From: Cristatella mucedo
Lineage: Eukaryota; Bryozoa; Phylactolaemata; Cristatellidae
NCBI GenBank assembly: GCA_009760855.2
Contig: WPIO01000170.1
Coordinates: 533,565-597,564, forward strand
Length of the DNA stretch: 64,000 nt
Direction of reading: 5' to 3'
How positions within the stretch are numbered: the stretch's first letter is position 1; each line of letters begins with the position of its first letter. A program made the position numbers and the translations under genes. Positions 1 to 32,220 of this stretch are shown piece by piece. The notes below the pieces were generated by a model. It was not told the DNA's origin. It saw nothing but the letters and a program-made list of their open reading frames with translations, and ran no database searches.

Positions 1-361
1 GCCCAGGTATCACCAGTGCCTTGCTGAATCCAGTTATGTCACACCTCGGTGAGGGATGTTAGGGTGCAGATGTCAATGGCCGTCGGTGATCCGGGAAACC
101 TTAGCTTTCTTTGTATACCAATGGCTCTGAGCTTTACTTATCCTTGACCCTTCTAAAGCTGTGTCTATAGTGGCAAACGTTTGCAGTCGAGACACACGAG
201 AACTTGAGGCTATGTCTTCAGTTTTGACTAGCAAGGGGCTTGGGGACCAATTACTGACAGAAAGGATGTGAGTCACGGGCCTCGTTTTAAGAAATTTTGC
301 GGGTGGTCTACTTCTTGGCAATAGATCGGAGACTTCTGAGCCAGCCGACCAATCAGGAACA
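1..361. other. Left edge, no recognised feature
   Basis: Probably inside an upstream NSF intron. A minus-strand frame is open over 73-321 but shows no domain I recognise. No NSF exon seen. Confidence 0.4.
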
Positions 362-2565
362 ACAACAATAATAATTATAACGCACTTGCACTCGCAAGCG
401 CCCTCAGAGAACTCAATCTCTTCCTAGGCGTCTTACATTTGCTGCAGAGGGAAACGCGATTGAATCGTGAGTAATATCATGCTTGATAAACAACATGAAC
501 AACGTGGTTAGGGGAGACATGCACAGGGTAAGCATGCAAACGTGGTTAGTGGCAGCATGCACAGTGTCAGCACGAATAAGCACATGAAGGACGAATCACA
601 GGGACCCACTAAATGCTGTCCTAAATAGGTGTGTTTTTAGGTTCCTTTTAAATGTGGTCAAGTCAGAGGATGTTGTTACGCAAGTCGGGAGGGAGTTCCA
701 GGCTTTGGGAGCATACGAACTAAACGCACGGTCTCCAAAGGATTTGAGGTTTGTATGAGGTATTGGTAAACTGTGATATTCCGAAAAGCAGGTGGTACGA
801 TGCTTGGCCTGGTGGGGGAGTAGATCTGAGAGATAGGCTGGAGCCAAAGAATGAAGTGACGTAAAAGTGAGCGACAAAACAAACCCCAAAAGCAACATGG
901 ATGTCCCCTCCACAGACGCATTTAATTGGGAAACCAGTCTGTGGGAGAGCAAGTTCTACGTCCTTTTTTTGTAAGATAGTGCACTACTTTTCTTGCAGCA
1001 ACAAGTAGCAGCTCCTTTGGTTAGGCCAAAGCAGATACATTTATAGCCACTGTTCTATTTTCATTAGCCACCCAACAAGAAATTTCACAACCTTCACACT
1101 TCCGAGATCTCTCTTGTTGCCAGGTGACTCCGAATGTTTTTCAGTGCAGGCTAAGCTTAAACCTTGTTCGGAGCATCCTCACTTAATTACTTTCCCCGTT
1201 TAAGCTGGCCCAAATGTTTGCAGTGCTACATTGCTGAAAGTAGGCTGACTTGATTGAGGAGGTGATGGGGTCATCTTATGTAAGGTCGCTTTCGAACAGC
1301 ACCGGGATTTCGTGCATATCCTACAGAAGATACGCTGGAAGAGCCATTTTGAGCATTAGCCTTCCTAATTTCTCAGTGACATTATGTTTGCCCATAATTA
1401 GTAAACTAATTTCCTTTAGTTAAAATTGAGCATGTTTGCTTCCATCCAAGTGCTGATGTCAGCGCTACATGCAGCAAGGGAGATGAGGGAGTTTGACGTG
1501 CTCGAAAGCTGGAAGGGATCAAAGCATAGGTGCAATCGTCTGTCATCGGCGTAGAAGCACAAGCCTATTTTCTGCATATTGATAACATTGGCTAGAGGGA
1601 GAGCATAAGTTGTGAAAAGAAGTGGACCATACAGAGAGCCTTGGGGTACACCATTCTTAAGTTGGTCCTCGTATGATTGTTGCTCTCTGATATAAATGCT
1701 CTGGCGTCTTCCACTGAGGTAGGACCTAAACCACAGCAGAGCAGTGCCAGTGATGCTGAAGCAAGAGGAGAGGTGCTCGAGAAGAACTTAGCAATCATTA
1801 GTATCAAACGCTACCGAAAGATCAAGCAAAAGAAGGAGAGATACTTACCTAAGCCTGCATACCTGCAGTTCTTAAACTCCCGAAGCGCTGATGAGATTTG
1901 ACCACCAGCTAGCACTGAGTAGAAACGATCAGACAATTAGGATTTGAGCTATGCCAGCTTACCACACCGGTCTTTATTCCTAATCGCTTACTTAGGATAC
2001 TGTGATCAATATGACCGAATGTTGCAAAGTAGTTAAAACGTGATCAGATCAGTGACATTCCTATCATGTTTGTCACTTAAATTGATGTCGATCGCATAGA
2101 GGAAATCAGTTTCAGTTTAATGGTGTTGCTATATCCTGACTGGAGTTTTTCTGATTAATTATTCTTGTCAATGTACTTCACTAGCTGCTTAGCGACAATC
2201 TAACTGAGACTCGTGGACAAATAAGGAAGCAGAAGGGTGACTATGCGGTTGATTGCTAATATCTCACAATCCAAAGCAGACTTTTTAGCATTGATCGAAC
2301 GTTGGCCGATTTGAACGGCTTGGACCTTGTGCAGTGAACCTTTAAAAACCTGAGTTGTGCCTATGTTAGTTTGTCGACCTGTAAAGACCAAAGAGAGTTT
2401 ATCATTGTGTCTTCAGGAAATCTTGTTAATGGCCTTGATTATGTCATTTAATCAAGGGAATCCTTTTGAAAATTTCACTGGGCCTCGAAGAGGTCATTAT
2501 GTGGTCCAAATTGTCTGCCCGGTATAATATCTCAACTTTCTTTATGTGGCGTTTGAGGTAGCATG
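362..2565 (-). mobile_element. LINE-A copy, antisense to NSF (3' end and reverse transcriptase)
   Basis: The 3' tip (ATT repeat, then the conserved hairpin) is at 362-430. The 3' UTR and end of the ORF run to about 955, with LNASVEGT..., LTFTSLHSLAPAYLSDLLPH and [20 protein letters not shown] readable. After an unclear gap (about 956-1100) the reverse transcriptase domain is readable with frame breaks: IGLCFYADD, GVPQGSLYGPLLFT and LLDLSVAFDT. This marks a CR1/L2-like non-LTR element. Broken and inactive. Confidence 0.8.
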
Positions 2566-3178
2566 CCGTTTTTTATGCTGGAATGAGATCAGCGAAGTCG
2601 ACAGGTGTGTTGGCCTGTGTTTGCACTTGTTTCAAATAATGCAGGTCTGAGGGCTTTTTGAAAAGGCGAGAGTTTAGGCCGATTTGCTGCACTCATGTTT
2701 AGAGATGATAAATGAGTTGCTTCATGAGCTTTGCACTCATTTAGTACTGCATCCGATCCCAATAAGATCACACAAATCTACGAGAGTGCCAGCACTCCTT
2801 GCTTCAGGTGCCCTAAATAGTGACCTTTGCATTATTGACCTTGCGAATGTTCAGTCAGGCTTCATGCTCTAAGAGAGCAGAAACTGGAGGTAAGTCGATT
2901 CTGCTGCCTCATAAGGCACTACAACGTTAATTGCTAACATCCCACTTGCAACTGGCTGAGAAGAACTACCTTCTAAGGGAATCAAATACATCAAATAGGT
3001 TGTTAAGTGCGAGTATATTGCTGCTGAGCTAAGACCCGGGGAACCTATCGATTGCTTCATATTTGATGTTGAATTTTCTCGCTACTGAGCTCTTTATTCG
3101 CTGTATTTCTTATTAAGTCAAAATGTGGCGCCCTTGCTCCCAAGCTTTTGCCGGGCTCCTGGTAGCGCAAGGGTTGCA

Positions 3179-3181
<3 letters not shown>
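2566..3181. other. NSF upstream intron, no recognised feature
   Basis: May include decayed LINE sequence at its left end. No exon, RNA gene or clear repeat seen. Confidence 0.35.
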
Positions 3182-3228
<47 letters not shown>

Positions 3229-3258
3229 GTGCGCGTGCGTGCGCGCATGCGTGTGTGT
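3182..3258 (+). repeat. (TG)n microsatellite
   Basis: About 42 bases of pure TG followed by a TGCG-interrupted end, 220 bases before the first NSF exon in the window. Confidence 0.97.
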
Positions 3259-3476
3259 CAGTCATTGAGCCTCAAGGTGAGGATTACTTATACTAGTAGT
3301 GCCCAGCCGTGTCTAGCAGTGTCCAGTTCAAGAGGCTGGCGGCTCATCGACGTGCTTCGTGTAGCATTCTCTGCTTTCAGCCGTTTGATTGTGCACCCAC
3401 CTAAAGCGACTTGTTAAAGCTGTACTTTCCAAGGGTAACTTCAATTTGCACTGTCTGAAGTTGTTCTTTTTTGTAG

Positions 3477-24199
<20,723 letters not shown>

Positions 24200-25458
24200 A
24201 TCTATGATTAATATTGCTATGTGCCATAAATATAATTATGCTGTTCGAACGATGGTGTGCTCACTGTGCACTGATATCCCCTGGCAGACACTGCATATAG
24301 ATGCCTGAACAAAAGCAGTATCGCCTCTGTGTGCTTGTCGCTCTGATACAAGGAAGAAGTACACAGCAGGTGTGCTGAAGGTGATCCCAAATTATATGGA
24401 AAACCATATGGACCCGCAGTCATCAGTCGGGCTACAACCTCTCACGAATACTAATTTGTTGCGACCTACTTTCAAGATCCTCGTGTACACGATCGGTTAG
24501 GTGGCTGGGATTTCAATTTACTCTAAACACGTGAAGCTAAAGGTTATTTGTACTGTAGCATGATGCATGATGGGCAACTCTTAGTGCACTCACCCGTGCT
24601 CTTGCCCACGGGCCCTCGCTGACATGAATATGGCAAACCTTGCATGCTGGTGCATTCTAAAAACTTTACTACACGTCTTGAGCATTTCTAGCGATGGCTC
24701 TTCATGCAGTAACTGCAAACGCTGCAATCAAGCAAGTTGTTATCGTCGTGATGAGCAGAAGCTATGGCTACTTGCTTTGCATCGTACGTGGTATTTTGAC
24801 AATCATGTTACACGTGTATAAACAGCTGTGTGTAAATGTCTCAAGCCTTGCAGCCGATGGACAGAAAGTAAAACTCTTAATGTGGCTTTTGTTAATTTAG
24901 TTTAAAAATTGCTAGAAAAATAGCTCCAATTGGCAAGGCAACCCAGCACAGTGATGCACGCGTATCGCAACGAATTGTCTTACACAAGTTGAGTGTGATT
25001 AAGTAAGCTTCCCTTGCCTTCAGCAGCTGCAAGCTGCAGTAAGCAGAAAGGACTGCATCAGTGTGCACCTGCCTTCAGCTGCTCGACCAGGCCTTGCTGC
25101 TATCAGCCGCAAAACACAGTCTGTAACAGAATCAAAGGCTGATCCATCCCGTCCTGTTAGTATGCTCATGGCACAGACTTATGATCGGTTGCCGACAAAC
25201 CACTAACAAACTGCTATAAAATAGCACAGGGGCAGGCGAACAGTACCGTCAAGCAGAAGCATACTTTTTTAAGAGGCCACTGCAGCGAGTTACTCTGCAT
25301 CCACATGAGCATTTTTGAAATCCTACTGTGACGATGCACATTAGGTTCGCGTTGCCCTCGCTAGGTGATGAGGTGTTGTCACAGCAAGACTACTAACTGG
25401 ACCACAGCACCCTCAATTTCCAACGGATTTGATGCACGGTGCCAACTCATAGTTCAGA
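24200..25458. other. Intergenic gap between convergent NSF and CFAP20DC
   Basis: Must hold the 3' UTRs and polyadenylation sites of both genes. I saw no canonical AATAAA (or its complement for the minus gene) in a position I would trust. No clear repeat or RNA gene. Confidence 0.5.
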
Positions 25459-25598
25459 TCAAATAAGCTCGTAGTATTTACAAGTCACAGGGTCAAAATA
25501 GCAGTTAAGGATAGGGTCGTAAAGAAGGTCAAGTTCATCTTCTGAATCCGTTTCTACGTTCATGGAATGGCTCTCGCTAGCGTGTCTGTTATGTTGAG
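25459..25598 (-). CDS. CFAP20DC: CFAP20DC exon 17 (stop)
   Basis: Acceptor ctttctttttcag; encodes [20 protein letters not shown] then [19 protein letters not shown], Ile and TGA (25459-25461). The paired YDP/FDP-YYEL motif looks like an OCRE-type aromatic repeat and closely matches the human CFAP20DC C-terminus. Confidence 0.92.
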
Positions 25599-28500
25599 CT
25601 GAAAAAGAAAGCATCAACTGATGTACAATCATTAGCAACTGCTCGAGCTGGCTTAAGACTATCGACCAAGTGTGACGTCTCAAACACACAAATGCCAAAA
25701 CAGGCAACAGTTCCTAGTGGGAGTCAAAATTGCACCCGATAGATCCAGTACTGGCTGTCATAAACAGAAAATGAAAATGCTTTCGATATGTGCAGTGGGA
25801 TCTGGTACAGATAAGAGTGATCCAATAGGATGGCTGATAAACAATTATTTCGAGGGCTATGCACTGTAAGATCACCCAGGGTTAGATGTAAGAGTAATCC
25901 AGGAACTTTCAGCCCTGCCACTAAATATATAAATCCTAGCTGATTAAACAGCCTCTTTTGTATAGCGACAGAAGAGCCTTTACGGCTATCACTACCGCTT
26001 GCACTGGTGATAAAGGATCGCCCACCGCAGGAATCGAACACACGACCCCGGGACCGAGATCGTGAAAGCAACCGCCTTACCTAGTGTGCCACGGTCACTA
26101 CAGACCATGATAATTTGATATGAGGCAGTTGTTAAACATGAAGACATCTGCTTAAGACATTATTTGCTGGGTGCCGACCGAGCAGTATTCATTTAAACAG
26201 CTCCGTCAGGCCAGCACAAAATCATCTTATCGACAAGCCCCTCTAATACATGTGGCTTCTGACTAGCAAAATCTTAAACGAGGCTTTTTTCAACTTTAGG
26301 TTCTTTCTGGCTGCTGCTGCGGCTGCAACGAGATGCAAGCCGAGTAAACGATTGCCTCCAGCCGTGCCAGGCCCCAAAGGTGAATGACCAGGGCTCGGAC
26401 AAAGGACCTGGTGGTACCTTGGTACAAAAAATGGAATACCCCCGTGAGCGGTTTCAGCCGGAACCTAGGCAACCTATAAATGCATGGACCAGAGTAAGTC
26501 ATGCCTACTATCCGAACTGCTCAGGTTTACCAGAAGCTCATTGAAATTGCATATTTTTCAATGCGATTTGCACGTTTACCTATGCATGATTCGGTGAGTG
26601 TTACTAACCAGTGGCCCTGTCTTCTGTGTGCTGTTAAAATCTTGTCTGAGCATGATACCTTGTATATCATTAAATCTTGGTTATTGCTTCTCTTGGAGCG
26701 ATTTCTGAAGTGCCTCGATGGCAATCTATTCTCTTATGGTGCTATACACGAGGCATTATTATTGTTATTACTAATATATGCTCTATGATCAACGACGACA
26801 GCAGACATAATGGTTGCAGCTCGGCTCTAAATAAAAAATTTACAAAGATCAAGCACCCAGATATATTTGGCCCCAGCACTCAAGCAGAAATTTAAACCCG
26901 AGCCCTTAAAGCCCAGTGTTGTAAGCCGAACGAAAAGTAGTCTCTATAGGTCAATTCGGTTGAGCACAGATCTGCAACACAGACAGTGCCATCGATCTCC
27001 AAACGGTTACCACCAGCCTCATAGAATTAGCTGAAGTGCTGTATGCGTGAAGCTGCATTATCGGTCGAACATGCCTAGTGGGAGCAATTGCTCAACGAGC
27101 GACTGCAAATGCAACTCTCGGTCATAACGGATCATCCGATATATGAGAAACGATAGAGACAGACATATATGACAAGACACAGCAGCCAAGACAGCACGGC
27201 AGAGGAGGTACCCCTGTTTAAAATGCAAGAGTGGGCAAGGGATGACAAAACAAAGCACCACAGCAAAGTCAGTGGAGCTGCAGCAGTTACCAGTCTTTAG
27301 AGGATCCCTCTTCGAGATGTGGTAAAGTTCCGAATGATTAAAACCATCTAGTGTTGCCTCATCCGCTCGCGGCTCAATTGGCGGACTGAATATGCTGCAC
27401 TCCGACCACTCCCTTGGATTGGATTCGTTGAGATAGTCGGGTACCGCGCTGCTGCTGCTGGTATTGTGATGACCGCCAGCAGCCGCTGCCTGCTCAGAAG
27501 GTAAATGACCCGAGTTACACACGCGGCCCCTAGTGGTCAACTGCTGGCTACTGCTCTTTTCAAGCATATGTTCACTATTGCATGAATGCACTTTATGATT
27601 CCAGGTGGGCAGCTAAATGCAGGCTTTCAACTCAGTCAGGAAATAACTAACACACCAAAAACGATCTGTACACTCAAACGGAGGAGTAGGCACAGCCATG
27701 TCTATCGGACAATGCGAGCAACTCAGAAACAGAAACTCAAAAAGAAAATGGCGACTTCCAAAGAAGCAATCACAGTGGAAAACAAACGAGTATAAGTCGC
27801 AGATAAGTCGCTCAAGCACGATCGCAGTTCTAGGATCAAGCAAGGTCAAATGTATACAGTAGAATGCATAGAAAGCAGTCTGCAATAACCAATGTGACCG
27901 GCGGCAGGCAAACTGTGAGGCTGCTACAAACCTGATGAACATTGTGATTGGCAAGTGAATCGTCGCTGAGGGAGTCGCTGTCATCCTCTGCCGCCTCGTC
28001 ACTGTCTACCTCTCGCTCGTACCTGTGCTTCTTAGCAGCATCGATGGGACTCAGGTGACCCAAGGCAACTACCATGCCCGGGCCTTCCTGGTCTCGCTTC
28101 ATCCATTCAAGCATGTCGTTCTCATCAAACGTGTCATCCTTGTTCAGCTGATATTTGTGAGAATCGTACTCTTTGGCCTGCTAAACAAAAACCTAACGAC
28201 TCGTGCGACGATTCATACAGCACCAAAGACAGAATTCTGACAGTGCATCTTGCATCACAACGGTCTAAACGTTGCACCGACGCAGTCACTATGATGACCA
28301 CACGTTGGTTGCACTGCCCCTCCCCACCAAAACAAGCCGCACGGGGTTAGCGCGAGGGCAAGGCGATATGACGGCAGCCAGCTTGCCGGCCTTGCCCGCA
28401 GTCTGATCCCACGCACGAACAAGTTCGATTGAATAGCATGCAGGCTAACACGAGGCAAACGCGATCACTGAACAGGGGGCCGAGGCGACTCGCCAGCACT

Positions 28501-31500
28501 GCAGCAGGGCACTGCCTGGTCTGGCAGGCGCAACACTAGCGCAGGCGCGGCTAGAAGCGCAGCACCTCGCACAGCATCTCGACATCGGCTGCTCACCGTG
28601 CTGCTCTGTCTGGTCTTGCTCAACCGCACGTCATCCTTGGGGATCTCCTTGAGCGACTTCCTCGTCAGCCGAGCCGACGCCTGACTCGTGCTCGTCGACG
28701 CTCGCATGCTGTCGCGGGTGCGCAGCTCCACCCTGCTGAGTGCCGACCTCGCAAGTCCCGCGGGCGCGTCCGCCGCCGCGGGCGACGGAGTGCTGCTGCG
28801 CTGGCCGCCTCGCGGTGAGCCGCCGCTGCCGTCATCGTCTTCGTCGTCGGAGCCTCCGGCAAAGCCCGGCGCCGGGACCGTCGACGACGACGACGGCAGA
28901 GGCAGTGGCAGGCCGTGCTGCAGGCGCGACGCAGCCACCCTTGGCTGCGACGCCGACGCGACGAGCAGCGGCACAGCTACGCCGCCGTCGCGTTTCGCCG
29001 TCGCCAAGCGGGCAGCGCGCTGCTTCGAGAGCAGCGGCGGCGGAGCCTCGGCTGCGTCTGCCTGAAGCTCAGGCGGGTGCTGCTGCGGCTGACGTTGGTG
29101 GTGCCGTCGCCCGGCTCGACCGCTGTCGGCGCTGCTGGGCTTGTCGTTGCCGGGGCCGTCGACAGAGGGCGCCGGCAGAGCGTGGACGGCTCGCTGCATC
29201 TCCTCGCGAAGCGCCAGCGCCGTGCCCGACGCTGACGGGCTGGTCTTGGCGCTCGAGTTGACCGAGCGCAGCCGCCCGCTGCCCGGACGCGACGAGCTTC
29301 CTGCCCGCGGGCTCTCGGGCGGGCGCGGAGTCAGCGGCGGCTGCGCCACTGCCGCCGGCTGCCCGCTACTGCCCGCCAGCGCTGCTTCAGCTTTTGCCGG
29401 GCCGCCGCCGGCAGCGGCAGGCTGAGGCGACGCAGCACCAGGCGGCGGCAGCTGGGGCGGCTCGGCCACGCTTCCGTCGGTGCTCTGCGCGGCAGCAGCC
29501 AGGTCGAGCTTGCCCGCCGCCGCCGAAGCACGGCGAGCGGCGTGGCCGCCGTATCGCCTAGCGCTTGCTGGCGCTGTGGCGGCCGTGACGGCCGGCGCCA
29601 CAGCGCCAGACGCGCCGCCGCTGCCGCCGGCGAGTCGGCCGCTCGGATCGGGCTGGATGGGTGGCGCTGCCGACTTCCGGACGCCCGCTGCCGCCGCAGC
29701 GCCGGCGAAATGGTGAGCATCCTTTCGGCGCAGAGGCACGACGCCGTCCGACGAGGCGGCCGCAGCCACTCTCGAGCGAGCGACGGCTGCCGCAGCTTTG
29801 GGCGGCGAGCTGAACTCGAACAGTGCCTCGTCGTCGTCGTCGTCGGTGGCATGCTGGCCTTCCTGGTACAGCGGCCGCCCGCCCGAGCCGTCGCTGAAAA
29901 GGCGGCACGAAAGAAAGGGCCGCGCATCGAATGAGGCACGTGCACTCGACAGGATGCACGAGGTAGGAAAGATAGCCGAGGCTGCTGCTGCGAAGCTGGC
30001 ACCGAGGCTCACTCGAGCGCGGTCGGGTCGTGAGCAGCTCCGTTCGCTGAGAGGAGTCCCGCTTGGCTGTGCAGGATCGCAATCACGTCGCTGATAGAAT
30101 CGTTGGCACCGATGCCGTCAGCCGGTGACGAGCCTTCAGCTTCGGCAGCGGGCGTGATTCGAGCGCCGCGCACTGCAAGTGAGAAATGATAAATCGAAAA
30201 TAAAAAACACGCTCACTCCAACGAGTGACAAGCCAAACCGTTCATAGGTTCGCCACAATGACAAGCAAGGTAAAGAACAGAGACTGCAAAGAAACTCGGC
30301 TGCTTAAACTGCTGTCTGTTCTATGTCCCACCTCGGGGCTCGTAAACAAAAATTTCCCTACAAGCCTGGTCGACATGGTGCACTCTCTACCCTGCTCAAC
30401 ACGGGCAGGCTTGTGCACATGCATACCCATTCACATATGTGTGTGCCCTGTGAGCACATAAGACAAGATTGACTTGCACAAATGCAAACATCCGAAGGAG
30501 GATGCTCTATGTGTGCAATACCAGACAAACCACTTGGAAACAGGAGCTTAGCAACCGAGCTGCTGCCCCTTTAACTGGGAGCAATGCCACTTTTGGCTGT
30601 TCCAACTATTGTTGACTGGCTTTGGGTGGGTCAACATTCGACACGTTCTCAAAAGGTTCACATCCCCTTAATTAGGCGATTCTTGGTTAGGCTAGTGCTT
30701 AGGAGAGAGACTTTCTGTTTTTCCACGAGGGATCATTCACGGCCAATTATACAGTACAGCGCGAGCTCAGAATGAGGTGACAATAATTACTAAGGACTTT
30801 GCATGCATTTAGTCGATTGTGGTTCAAGACTCTCCAGTCGGTGATGAATTTGGTGGCAGGGTTAGTTTCTAGATCTCAGATATCCTGTCAGATGCCACTC
30901 TGCTAAAAAAAAAGCTGCGAAAGATTCCGGCTCATCAATGGATAAAGAGGGAATTGAAACTCTTAAGCCTCAAAGCCAATGCAGATTTGCTGAACAGATC
31001 TCCTGCTACAGAAAGTAAATATAATAATAATTCATTTATATAGCGCCCCAATAGAACTTAATCCCTATTCAGGTGCTTCACATGTGCCTCAGGGCTCGAG
31101 CCCACGACCTTAGTCAGACATTGGTCGGCGCGAGCACCTTAACCGCTAGATCAAACCAGAGAAAATCGCTTGTGCCACAATCCTTGTTCAACGACATCTT
31201 TACTCAGCTGGCACATTCTTTCCAGCAGTTCTGTGCATATGCCACTTATTTCATCGACTGCCCTTCTGACTCAGCTATGATTCTCACTTTCTCTACACAG
31301 TGTACGAGATGAGACGTCAGTTGGCTTACTCTTACGCATGCTTAGTTATGATGGCATAGGCTTTGAGTTTGCTCTAAAAAACTTTGACTGTGTGGCTTTG
31401 CAGGATGACAGACGGATATATATATATATATATATATATGCACAAAGTTTAAGGACAAACAAAAAGTCCATTGCCAGAAATGTATTGCCGTGCCTAAAAC

Positions 31501-32126
31501 CTTGACCTCGATTGGGAGTGTCTGAGTGACAACTGAAATGCAATCACAGACGAAATTCCCATGTTCTCACAGCCAAGCGATGCAAGAGCAGACGTAGTTC
31601 CTTTGCAGAAAGCCTTGTCATTCGAAATTTCTGAATAGTACCAGAGGTATCGTACCAATAGAGCTTTCTAGTTTAAGCTCTGCTATACAGCGCAGGCATT
31701 GGCCACTATTCAAGCTAGTACTATTTTCGTCCACGACTTTAAAGTGTAAAATCAATTTATGGATCAGATGAGGATTTAATTTTGAAATATTGCGTTTAGA
31801 AACCATGCATTGATACCACCGAAGCTAAATAGAATCTTGAAATGGGACAATCCAGTCAGAGCAATTTAGCCGGGTGGGTGTCCGGCCCATCCAATCCACG
31901 AGGCAGACCATCCAACAGCAGCTGCTGACCGGCACTGCTGTCTAGCACCTCTCTCAGCCCAGTAAACCATGCTGAGATTGACCCTGGAAGCAGTGCTCCA
32001 AAGTTGCACCACCCTCAACATCCCGTAGCCACACCTCCATGCCTAATGAAACACCTCTAAGACTATGTCCCTGAAGCTATATGCTCACCAGAAGAATCCT
32101 CTGCCACACCCCTCTGTCAGCTCTCT

Positions 32127-32220
<94 letters not shown>

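Noticed and set aside
1-3476. Earlier NSF exons (D1 Walker A or B)
   Set aside because: No matching coding sequence with splice sites was found; the region is mostly LINE-A and unrecognised intron.
26296-26502. Small minus-strand gene in CFAP20DC intron 16
   Set aside because: 68 codons without homology, start context or splice signals; likely chance.
28688-29934. Plus-strand open frames opposite CFAP20DC exon 14
   Set aside because: High GC removes stops in all frames; no splice or homology support. The same holds for minus-strand frames opposite TTLL4 exons 1-5.
28465-30012. Single 515-codon minus-strand gene starting at 30012
   Set aside because: The start is a GTG inside an intron. Strong splice sites and phase show the real exon is 28597-29893, joined to 30013-30172 and 27932-28180.
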